Origin: Paenibacillus mucilaginosus 3016
Lineage (GTDB): Bacteria > Bacillota > Bacilli > Paenibacillales > NBRC-103111
Direction of reading: 5' to 3'
Assembly: GCF_000250655.1 (NCBI RefSeq)
Contig: NC_016935.1
Coordinates: forward strand, 3,056,001 to 3,120,000
Length of the DNA: 64,000 nt
Shown: positions 7,597 through 15,279 of the stretch, piece by piece
Numbering within the stretch: position 1 is the stretch's first letter
Layout: each line of letters starts with the position of its first letter
Program-made: the position numbers and the translations under genes
Notes under the pieces: model-generated
What the model saw: the letters and a program-made list of their open reading frames with translations, nothing else
The model's database searches: none
What the model was told of the DNA's origin: nothing

Positions 7597-8109
7597 ATGA
7601 CAATCGACATTATCGCTTATCAAGAGAAATTCCATGATCAGCTCGTGGATATCTGGTACCGGGCGGTCCGGCAGACACATGCCTTTTTGACTGAAGAGGA
7701 TATGGAGTTTTACCACGGAATCGTTCGGGGCGGTGCCCTGCGAGAGGTTGAAATCTGGGTAGCACTGAGGGATCATCGGGAGCCGGTCGGATTCATCGGG
7801 CTGGACGGAAGCAAGATCGAGATGCTGTTCATCGATCCGTCATATCACGGACAGGGGATTGGGAGCGGGCTGATCCGGCATGCCGAGAGCCTGAAAGGCG
7901 GCACGCTCCAAGTGGATGTGAACGAACAGAACGAGGGAGCATCTTCGTTTTACAAGCGGTATGGATTCGTACAGAAGGGCCGCTCCGAGCTCGACGGGGC
8001 CGGCCGGCCGTATCCCCTTCTTCATCTTCAGTGGAAAAAGGATTCTATGAACGAGTACGACGATGAACCAAACTCATCATCTTTGACGGCATCGGATGGA
8101 GCCGAATGA
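7597..8109 (+). CDS. GNAT-family acetyltransferase, 170 aa
   Basis: A single GNAT domain covers about residues 1-148. The acetyl-CoA loop is IDPSYHGQGIGSGLIRHA (motif A, Q/R-x-x-G-x-G/A) and the final beta-bulge region is NEGASSFYKRYGF. It resembles the YjaB/PhnO-like group of small-molecule acetyltransferases; substrate unknown. The start is supported by CTTGGAGG ten bases upstream. After the normal domain end (HLQWKK) there is a polar, acidic tail of about 20 residues (NEYDDEPNSSSLTASDGAE) that looks like read-on into formerly non-coding DNA. Confidence 0.85.
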   Translation: MTIDIIAYQEKFHDQLVDIWYRAVRQTHAFLTEEDMEFYHGIVRGGALREVEIWVALRDHREPVGFIGLDGSKIEMLFIDPSYHGQGIGSGLIRHAESLKGGTLQVDVNEQNEGASSFYKRYGFVQKGRSELDGAGRPYPLLHLQWKKDSMNEYDDEPNSSSLTASDGAE

Positions 8110-8217
8110 GGAGTGGACGGTTCCCAAGAAGCAAGGCGGGGGAAACCCTCCCCTAAGAAGGAGGGAAACACCCAATGGCAGCAGGTCTCAGGGCGCGGCT
8201 TCATGACACTTTCCCTA

Positions 8218-9225
8218 TTACACTCCTGCGAGTTCGGCCCGGTTAGGGGAGTGAGGAGGCTCTTCCATCCATTCCCGCTCAATAAGGAGATCGGTTAGGT
8301 CCTTCCCATACTGCATTACATCACTGATCAGCTTGGTATACTCCACAGCCAGATCAAGACGGGTGGACATGGATAACGCGCTGCCCAGGTAGGTAAGTGC
8401 AGTAGAATTTAGATAGTTGGTAAGGGTGAGAATCAGCTTGTCGGAGAAGGGCGACACGGTGGAAGTGGTGACCTCGGTATTGACCATGATCGTCCCGAGC
8501 AGGTCATCCTGAATCAATTTTTCATTAATATATTCGATTTGATGCTGCGCCAGCTTTTTGCCTCGGAACAGGAGGTGCTTTATTTTCTCGTCTTTTACCA
8601 CTTGAATGAACGCCATTAGCACAATCAAGCCGAAGAAATTCCGTTCAATGTTGAAAAACATTTCGGACATCTCCATGACGTTCAGTGTGCGCTGCGGCGC
8701 GAACCATCTGGAGAGGATGTTTTCTTTCCTCTGAATGAAAGATACATGATCCGGATAGGGAATCAGCGGCGGGCGATCGTAGATCCCCTTCGACAGCATG
8801 AGTTCTACCGATTGATTGTACAGTTCGGTTGTGGAATGCAGAGATTGTGAAAAAAAGCTCCTTATATCCTTACGGGCTACGTTGGCCATATTCATGGCGT
8901 GCTTGGCCAGAGCCATTCGGCTCATGGCATACACATAACTGAGGGGGAAGAGATCGAAAAATAACGGGGGAGCAGAAAGATTGACGTCCGCTTCCGTTAA
9001 ACCCACAGGGACAGGAAACTTCTCTCCTTCGAAAATGTCCCGGATCGTTTTCAAATGCGTCTGGGATAAGGCCATCGAAAGCTCAAGGAGCGGCTTCACT
9101 TCTTTATCCTCAATAATGGCAAGGAAGTACCTGGACATCTGCAATGAGATGCTGTCGCCCATATAAGTTGACCATAGAGCCGAGAGCTCCGTCGCCGTTA
9201 ATCCGATTACATGTGAACCTGCCAT
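8218..9225 (-). CDS. DUF3231 family protein, 335 aa
   Basis: An all-helical protein made of two related halves, each with a long helix carrying H/E residues (for example LELSMALSQTHLKTIRDIFEGE-type, then KHLLFRGKKLAQHQIEYINEKL). This is the pattern of DUF3231, a spore-former family related to ferritin-like CotF coat proteins. Function is not established; a role in spores is inferred from the family. The ATG at 9225 (MAGSHVIGL) follows GGAGGGGG at normal spacing. The frame is open 39 codons further upstream without a start signal. It stands alone between GNAT and pepF. Confidence 0.75.
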   Translation of the reverse strand: MAGSHVIGLTATELSALWSTYMGDSISLQMSRYFLAIIEDKEVKPLLELSMALSQTHLKTIRDIFEGEKFPVPVGLTEADVNLSAPPLFFDLFPLSYVYAMSRMALAKHAMNMANVARKDIRSFFSQSLHSTTELYNQSVELMLSKGIYDRPPLIPYPDHVSFIQRKENILSRWFAPQRTLNVMEMSEMFFNIERNFFGLIVLMAFIQVVKDEKIKHLLFRGKKLAQHQIEYINEKLIQDDLLGTIMVNTEVTTSTVSPFSDKLILTLTNYLNSTALTYLGSALSMSTRLDLAVEYTKLISDVMQYGKDLTDLLIEREWMEEPPHSPNRAELAGV

Positions 9226-9398
9226 GGAAGAACCCCCTCCGGCTGTAAATATCGTTGCATCAAAGAAAGTATTTCCACACGTGGAAGGCCCTATGCAATG
9301 AGGCGGTGATGTCGTTACGCCGTTCGGCCACAGCAGGCTCACATTCCCTGAGGGATGACCGGAACGAGCAAATGCGAGTCATCCATCCTGCTATTTTC

Positions 9399-9442
9399 AA
9401 AAAAGCCAAGCCCCTCTCCGCGGCGGAGAGGAGGCTTGGCTC
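9399..9442 (-). terminator. Intrinsic terminator of pepF
   Basis: On the minus strand AGCCAAGCC...CTCTCC pairs with GGAGAG...GGCTTGGCT, followed by TTTTTT. It lies just after the pepF stop. Confidence 0.85.
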
Positions 9443-9460
9443 CTGTTATTCCTGGTGCAC

Positions 9461-11251
9461 TCAGAACGTGCTCTCGAATTCCTTCACGATCCCGGCGAAC
9501 GCCTCCATGGCCCCCTGGATCGGCTCCGGCTGCAGCAGATCCACGCCGGTGCGGCGCAGAAGCTCGAGCGGGTACTCGGAGCGGCCGGACTTCAGGAACT
9601 CCAGGTATGTCCGCACCGTATCGGTATCCCCGTCGAAGATGCGGGAGGCCAGATGGAACGCCGACGCATAGCCGGTCGCATACTTGTAGACGTAGAACGC
9701 GTTGTAGAAGTGCGGAATGCGGGCCCAGCCGTATTTGACCTCGGGGTTGAGCTCGAGGACGTCGCCGTAGTAGGTCTTGTAAAGGTCCTCGTACACCTCG
9801 CTGAGCGAATCGCTGTTCAGGGTCTCGCCGCGCATCGCTTTCTCGTGCACCCGCTTCTCGAACTCGGCGAACATAACCTGCGTGAAGTAAGTGCCGCGGA
9901 ACTCGTCTATGAAGTGGTTCAGGAGGTACTTCTTGAGGCTCGCCGACGGATTCTGCTTCAGGTAGTGCTTCATGAGCAGCACCTCGTTGACCGTAGAGGC
10001 CACCTCCGCCACGAAAATCGTATACTGCGCCGAGATCGCCGGCTGGTGCTTGTCGCTGTAGTACGAGTGCATCGCATGACCCATCTCGTGCGCCAGGGTG
10101 AACATGCTGTCGAACGTGTTGTTGTGGTTGAGCAGCACATACGGGTGCGTGCCGTACGGGCCCGAGCAGAAGGCGCCGGAGCGCTTGCCCTCGGTCTCGC
10201 GGACGTCGATCCAGCCGGAGGTGCGGGCTCCGGCCAGCACGCTCACATACTCGTCGCCGAGCGGAGCCAGGGCTGCCAGCATGGTGTCGTACGCTTCCTC
10301 GTACGGAATCGTCATCTCCACATCGGTGACCAGCGGCACGCTGAGGTCATACACGCGCAGATCCTCGACGCCGAGTGCTTTTTTGCGCACCTGAAGGTAG
10401 TGGTGGAGGGGAGCCAGGTTCGCCTTGGTGGCTTCCAGCAGGTTATCGTACACCGAGACCGGCACGTCGTCCTTGAAGAGGGAGCGCTGCAGCGGCGACT
10501 CATAGCCCCGCATCCGGGAGAAGAGGACGTTGTTCTTCACCGAGGAGCCGAGGGTGGCGGCGATGGTGTTTTTCAGCTCGAGGTAGGGCTTGTTGAACGC
10601 ATGGAACGCCTCCTCCCGCTTCGAGCGGTCCTGGTGCTCCATGATCTTGGCGTACATCCCGCGGGTCAGCGGAACCTCGCCGCCTTCCTCGTTATGCACC
10701 TTGCCGAAGCGGATGTCCGCATTGTTGAGCATATTGAAGATCGTGCGCGGGGCGCCGATCACCTCGCCGAGCTGGGAGAGGACCTCCTCTTTTTCCTGGC
10801 TCAGCACGTGCTTCTTGTATTTGTATTCCTCGTAGAGGTCTCTCTCGTAGTAGCGCAGTCCTTCCTCTTCCTTGATATAGCCTTCGAGCACCTCGGGATC
10901 GAGGGACATCAGGAACGGGGAGAAAAAGGCCGTCGAAGCGCTGACCCGCACACCGAGCTGGCTGGCCTTGTCGAGCAGGGCCTGCGAGGAGGTTTCGCGC
11001 GTATCCTGGGCGAGCTGGAGAGAGGCGTACACAAACACCTTTTCGTACAGGCGGTACATCTCTTCCTGGCTGCGGAGGAAAGCGAGCAGGGAGCCGCTTG
11101 CGGTCAGCTGGTTCTCGAATGCCTTGATCGTGGTGATCAGGGTTTCGATCTTGGCGTAGTCTTCGTCCCACGCGGCGGGCGAGGGGTAAATGTCGGCCAG
11201 ATTCCATTTTTCGTGCGCGGGCACGTCTTGGCGCTGCAGTTGGTTTGGCAT
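9461..11251 (-). CDS. pepF: Oligoendopeptidase F, 596 aa
   Basis: An M3-family zinc metallopeptidase that cleaves short peptides in the cytoplasm. The zinc motif HEMGH lies in TLAHEMGHAMHSYYS, and the third ligand region is about 25 residues later (EVASTVNEVLL). The length is normal for PepF. The start was set at the ATG at 11251 (MPNQLQRQDVPAHEKWNLADIYP), the usual beginning of the family; AAGGGTG lies upstream. A further 24 codons in frame upstream lack a ribosome binding site. The gene is monocistronic with a strong terminator. Confidence 0.92.
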   Translation of the reverse strand: MPNQLQRQDVPAHEKWNLADIYPSPAAWDEDYAKIETLITTIKAFENQLTASGSLLAFLRSQEEMYRLYEKVFVYASLQLAQDTRETSSQALLDKASQLGVRVSASTAFFSPFLMSLDPEVLEGYIKEEEGLRYYERDLYEEYKYKKHVLSQEKEEVLSQLGEVIGAPRTIFNMLNNADIRFGKVHNEEGGEVPLTRGMYAKIMEHQDRSKREEAFHAFNKPYLELKNTIAATLGSSVKNNVLFSRMRGYESPLQRSLFKDDVPVSVYDNLLEATKANLAPLHHYLQVRKKALGVEDLRVYDLSVPLVTDVEMTIPYEEAYDTMLAALAPLGDEYVSVLAGARTSGWIDVRETEGKRSGAFCSGPYGTHPYVLLNHNNTFDSMFTLAHEMGHAMHSYYSDKHQPAISAQYTIFVAEVASTVNEVLLMKHYLKQNPSASLKKYLLNHFIDEFRGTYFTQVMFAEFEKRVHEKAMRGETLNSDSLSEVYEDLYKTYYGDVLELNPEVKYGWARIPHFYNAFYVYKYATGYASAFHLASRIFDGDTDTVRTYLEFLKSGRSEYPLELLRRTGVDLLQPEPIQGAMEAFAGIVKEFESTF

Positions 11252-11439
11252 GCGAACACCCTTCTCTCTGTAGTGTTTGGTCCGCCCGAGGGGCAGTGGC
11301 ACAGGGGTGGAAAAAAGCTCCACCTCCCTATTGTAGCACTTCTTTACTTTTCATTCATATAAGCGGGGGGCCTCTGATATGATGACAGTAGGAAGCGGAA
11401 GGCAGGAATCTACTCACGGAGGTGCCGCTGGATAGGAGA

Positions 11440-11988
11440 ATTTCCGTGTTCGCGCAAAAAGAAATCGTATCCCGCACGGCCGCAGGGGTGCTGCGATATA
11501 CTGCCGCTGCTCGAGAAGGTGAAGGACCGGCTGGTCCACGTCGAGGGTTATATCGTCATGTCGGATGGGGAAGACCTTCCGGAGACCTCTTTACAGCCTC
11601 GCTATTCCTATGAGAACATGATAGAGAGCGGGGACGCAGGCTCCGAGTTTCCGAACGACTTTGATGAAAGCGCTCCCGTGGGCATGCGAGTCCGCTCGTG
11701 ACCGTCTCCCGGCTGGCGCATCCCGCTGTCTTCGAGGCGTGTGTCATCGGGGTCCCGCATGTGAAGTGGGACGAGAGGCCGCTGGCTTTTGTGTCATGGA
11801 AGGAAGGCGCGGAAGGGACGGCCGGGAAGGAGGAGCTGACCTTTCTGGGGGAACGGTTTGTCAAGTGGTGGATTCCGGACGATGTCGTGGTGCTGAAGGA
11901 GATTCCCCGGACGTCTGTAGGCAAGTTCATGAAGCGCGAGCTTCGCGGGCAGTACAAGGACCACTACCAATCAGGAGATGGGGCATAG
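11440..11988 (+). pseudogene. Broken acyl-CoA synthetase (AMP-dependent ligase)
   Basis: Two separated pieces of a long-chain fatty-acid-CoA ligase are present in different frames. The first (about 11510-11670) reads VKDRLVHVEGYIVMSDGED and YENMIESGD, which in the family precede the AMP-binding motif. The second (about 11718-11970) reads HPAVFEACVIGVPHVKWDER, then FVKWWIPDDVVVLKEIPRTS and GKFMKREL, the C-terminal domain with the catalytic lysine of PRTSxGK. The N-terminus, the TSGTTGxPKG loop and the adenylation core are missing. The gene is therefore inactive through an internal deletion of several hundred codons plus a frameshift. Confidence 0.85.
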
Positions 11989-11991
11989 ACG

Positions 11992-12240
11992 ATGAATCAT
12001 ACGCTGATCGGGCTAAACCTTAGGATGAATGCGGTGCAGGGGAGATTAAGGCAGGTGGAGTCTGCGGTACTGACCGCCGATGAGCACGAGCGGAGCAGCG
12101 AGGCGGAGGCTGCTGCAGCAGAGCATCCCGCGAAGTGGCTGGCCCGGGGACTGTTCGGAGGGTACCGGCGACTGCGGGACAAAGGATCGGCCGTGCCGGG
12201 AAGCCGGCAGGCCGGGAGGGGGCGCCGCCATGTTCGATAA
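11992..12240 (+). CDS. Possible small protein (82 aa), unknown
   Basis: An ATG three bases after the pseudogene stop, with AGGAGATGG upstream, opens 82 codons ending 11 bp inside the next gene. The first part could be helical (LNLRMNAVQGRLRQVESAV); the last third is Arg/Gly-rich and reads like out-of-frame GC-rich DNA. No family is recognised. It may be a real small gene coupled to the reductase, or a spurious leader. Confidence 0.3.
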   Translation: MNHTLIGLNLRMNAVQGRLRQVESAVLTADEHERSSEAEAAAAEHPAKWLARGLFGGYRRLRDKGSAVPGSRQAGRGRRHVR

Positions 12241-13081
12241 GGAGCTGCTGCGGGATAAGGTGGTGCTGATCACCGGGGGCGGCACCGGGCTTGGCCGGGC
12301 GATGGGCGAGCGCTTCCTGGAGCTCGGGGCGAAGCTGGCGATCACGAGCCGCCGGGAGGAGGTGCTGGCGCAGACCGCTTCGGAGCTCCGCGCCGCAGGC
12401 GGCGAGGCGTTCCATACGCCCTGCGACGTGCGCGATGCGGCCCAGGTGCAGGCGATGATCGATGCCGTCGAGGGGCACTACGGGCACATCGACGTGCTCG
12501 TGAACAATGCGGCGGGCAACTTCGCGAGCCCGACGGAGAGCCTCTCGCCGAGGGCCGTGGACGCGGTGCTGAACATCGTGCTGCACGGCACGTTCTACAC
12601 GACGCTGGAGCTTGGCCGGAGGTGGATCGCAGCGGGCCGGGGCGGCACGATGCTGAACATCGTGACGACGTACGCGTCGACGGGCTCGGCGTTCGTCGTG
12701 CCTTCCGCGGCCGCGAAGGCCGGCGTGCTGGCGCTGACCCGCTCGCTCGCGGTGGAGTGGGCCCGCTACGGCATCCGCCAGGCGGCCATCGCACCGGGCC
12801 TGTTCCCGACGGACGGCGCGTGGAGCCGGCTGGCGCCGACGCCGGAGCTCGCGGAGAAGCTGGTGCAGGGCGTGCCGCTGAAGCGCGTCGGGGAGAAGGC
12901 GGAGCTGGCGAACCTGGCCGCCTATCTGATCTCCGACTACGCCGGCTACATCAACGGCGAGGTCGTGACGATCGACGGCGGGGAGTGGCTGCAGGGCGCC
13001 GGGCAGTTCAACGACCTGCTTGAGGTGACCGCAGAGGAGTGGAGCGAGCTTGCCGGGCTGACCCGTAAGGGGAAGTCCTGA
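12230..13081 (+). CDS. 2,4-dienoyl-CoA reductase (SDR type), 283 aa
   Basis: An SDR with TGGGTGLG (about residue 16), the family-typical NNAAGNFASPTE, and a C-terminal block, GQFNDLLEVTAEEW, that resembles the mitochondrial 2,4-dienoyl-CoA reductase DECR1. The region around YASTGSAFVVPSAAAKAG is also like DECR, which uses a Tyr/Ser/Lys arrangement slightly different from classical SDRs. It would reduce 2,4-dienoyl-CoA with NADPH in the breakdown of polyunsaturated fatty acids. GGAGGGG precedes the ATG at 12230. Its neighbour is a broken acyl-CoA synthetase, so this may be the remains of a fatty-acid operon. Confidence 0.85.
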   Translation: MFDKELLRDKVVLITGGGTGLGRAMGERFLELGAKLAITSRREEVLAQTASELRAAGGEAFHTPCDVRDAAQVQAMIDAVEGHYGHIDVLVNNAAGNFASPTESLSPRAVDAVLNIVLHGTFYTTLELGRRWIAAGRGGTMLNIVTTYASTGSAFVVPSAAAKAGVLALTRSLAVEWARYGIRQAAIAPGLFPTDGAWSRLAPTPELAEKLVQGVPLKRVGEKAELANLAAYLISDYAGYINGEVVTIDGGEWLQGAGQFNDLLEVTAEEWSELAGLTRKGKS

Positions 13082-13254
13082 GAGTGAGCGGGGAGCAGGC
13101 GGCTTCAAGCGGAGAGCAGCTGTGAAAACAGGACCGCAGGACGGTAAGGCGGCATCATCGACAAGCAAAGCCGGGGCGGCAGCCGATGCCCCCTTCTTCA
13201 GGCGGTTCGTTCCGCCGTATATCTCTGTATTTTGATAAGGAGGCGGAGAGAGGC

Positions 13255-14475
13255 ATGAAACCCCAGTTTTTCTATTCGCCGGAGCCGGTGCTGGTCCCCC
13301 AGCCGGGCTGCGACTGGGCCAGCAAGATGGTGCTCAACCCGGCGATCGTCCAGGACCCGGAGGAGGCGGATACCCTGCATATGCTGTTCCGGGCGACAGG
13401 GCCGTGGCCGCAAAAGCAGCGCGAGGGCAAATACCCGCCCTACCCGATCTTCCTTGGCTATGCCGTCAGCCATGACCGGGGGCAGACCTGGGCTGCGGAT
13501 TTCTCGCGTCCGGCATTGGCCCCTGAGCTGGGCTGGGAGGAAGAGGAGCTGAAGGTCACGGATGCGGAGGGGCGGCAGGTATGGAATTACGCCAACGGCT
13601 GCATCGAAGATCCACGGATTTTTCCGGTCGAGGGGCAGCTGTATCTCTCGGCTGCATGCCGGCTGTTCCCGCCCGGGCCGTATTGGCTGGTGGATGGGGA
13701 CCCTCCCATTGAGACCCGTTACGATTATGTGCCGGAGTGGACGCAGGAGGGGGAGGGCCCATTCTACGAAACGTGCCGGACGAATGTGACGGTTACCGTG
13801 CTGTACCGGCTTGACCTCGACAAGCTGAAGGCGCGCCGGTACGAGGAAGCCTTCGCTTATGTGGGCCCGCTGACCGAAGGGCATGTGAGTGACAACCGCG
13901 ATGTGTTCCTGTTCCCTGAGCGGATGAAGATCCACGGGCGGCTGCAGTATGTCATGCTGCACCGTCCCATGACCCCGGCGGCCTTCCCGGACGGGGCGGA
14001 TCTCGGCCCTTCGATCTACCTGGCGGCGGCCGAGGAGATCGGGGACTTCGCTTCGCCGAAAGCCGAGCACCGGCTGCTGGCGGCCGGCCGGTTCGACTGG
14101 GAGGAGAACCGCATCGGGGCGAGCTGGCCGCCGCTGCGCATCTCCGAAGACGAGTGGCTGGTCGCGTACCACGGCAAAAAGGATGCGCACTTCGGCTACA
14201 CCCAGTCGTTCCTGATCGTGCTGGAGCAGGAGGACGATTTTCCGGTCGTGACGCACCGCTGCTCCGAACGCATGATGTATGCGCAGCAGGAGTGGGAGAT
14301 GCCGACGGATTATCCGACGCCGTGCCTGTTCACGACCGCGGGGATCCTTGTCGGAGACGATCTCGTAATGGCCTATGGGGCGGCCGACCAGAAGGTGGGA
14401 CTGTCGTGGGTCAACTGGGCGGAGCTTGTAGCGTACGTACGGTTATTTGATGCGGATGGAGTAAAAAAGGGCTGA
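13255..14475 (+). CDS. GH130-family glycoside phosphorylase/hydrolase, 406 aa
   Basis: A five-bladed beta-propeller enzyme of family GH130. Landmarks are KMVLNPAIVQDPE (start of the propeller), GCIEDPRIFPVEGQLYL (the conserved E-D-P-R), SDNRDVFLFPER, IGASWPPLRISEDEWLVAYHG and the closing VGLSWVNWAELVAYV. GH130 enzymes act on beta-mannosides, mostly by phosphorolysis. Whether this one is a phosphorylase or a hydrolase cannot be decided by eye. AAGGAGG precedes the ATG at 13255. A bidirectional terminator follows. The GH2 beta-mannosidase at 24956 is a possible pathway partner. Confidence 0.85.
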   Translation: MKPQFFYSPEPVLVPQPGCDWASKMVLNPAIVQDPEEADTLHMLFRATGPWPQKQREGKYPPYPIFLGYAVSHDRGQTWAADFSRPALAPELGWEEEELKVTDAEGRQVWNYANGCIEDPRIFPVEGQLYLSAACRLFPPGPYWLVDGDPPIETRYDYVPEWTQEGEGPFYETCRTNVTVTVLYRLDLDKLKARRYEEAFAYVGPLTEGHVSDNRDVFLFPERMKIHGRLQYVMLHRPMTPAAFPDGADLGPSIYLAAAEEIGDFASPKAEHRLLAAGRFDWEENRIGASWPPLRISEDEWLVAYHGKKDAHFGYTQSFLIVLEQEDDFPVVTHRCSERMMYAQQEWEMPTDYPTPCLFTTAGILVGDDLVMAYGAADQKVGLSWVNWAELVAYVRLFDADGVKKG

Positions 14476-14477
14476 GT

Positions 14478-14527
14478 AAAAAATCCGTTTCTTCGGGCAG
14501 GGCTGACCGGGGAGACGGATTTTTTTA
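14478..14527. terminator. Terminator after the GH130 gene
   Basis: AAAAAATCCGTTTC (14478-14491) pairs with GAGACGGATTTTTTT (14512-14526). A and T runs on both sides make it usable in both directions. Confidence 0.8.
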
Positions 14528-14559
14528 ATGAAGACGGATTGAAGAACCCATCATAAACT

Positions 14560-15122
14560 ACTCCGTTCCTAGCATAATTGAACGTGCACAACTAGAGACG
14601 CTGCCTAAACTAGGCTGGTCATCGAGATCCATTGGTCAAAAACTCAATCGTCATCACTCTACCAATGCCCCAGAAATTCAGCAGGTCACCAGAGCAGATC
14701 GCGAAGTACATAGAACCGAGCGAACGTAAAACACGCCTCTACTTCGCTGTAAAGATGCCTGATCGCACCGCTGATTCAATGGAGATCGCCTCTTTAGTGT
14801 GACGACCAGTCAGTACCCGCGTAGTGCCTTCAAGACAGCCACAACCGATCTGGTAAGGAGTTTGCCTGCTATACAGCTTTAGAAAATCGCCATGATATCA
14901 AAGTGTATTTGCAGATCCTTACTCCTTATGGCAGTGCGGATCCACCGGAAATGCTAACGGTCTCTTACGGAAGTTCGTTCTTCCCCAAAGGACATGATCT
15001 CTCAACGGGATCCGATGAGGAGTTGACATATGCTATCCACCTAATCAATAGTCCTGGGAAATGTCTACAATGGAAGTCGGACTGCGAAGCCTTCATGGGT
15101 GAACTGTCACACTTGGCTTGAC
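14560..15122 (+). mobile_element. Degenerate IS30-family transposase remnant (left)
   Basis: Pieces of an IS30 transposase appear in order but in different frames. They are the helix-turn-helix (IERAQLETLPKLGWSSRSIG, near 14576), the catalytic-domain start (KTRLYFAVKMPDRTADSMEI, near 14730), GKEFACYTALENRHDIKVY (near 14850), and the C-terminus (FFPKGHDLSTGSDEELTYAI, then CLQWKSDCEAFMGELSHLA, to 15121). Large internal segments are lost and stops interrupt it, so it cannot encode an active transposase. No intact inverted repeats were identified. Confidence 0.8.
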
Positions 15123-15279
15123 AATCCGTCATAATAAAGTGCCGTTGGGACGATCTTTAGTCTTTAACTTTACCCTCTGTTATGACAATTACACCAGATT
15201 TGTATAGTGCAACGGGCAGATCAATAGACTTCCGTAATATGGTAGATTTAAGTGAAACAAAGATGGGAGTGAAGATGGA

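Noticed and set aside
9455-11362. 635-codon open frame on the plus strand
   Set aside because: It lies antisense over pepF, has no start signal, and its composition is that of the reverse frame of a GC-rich gene.
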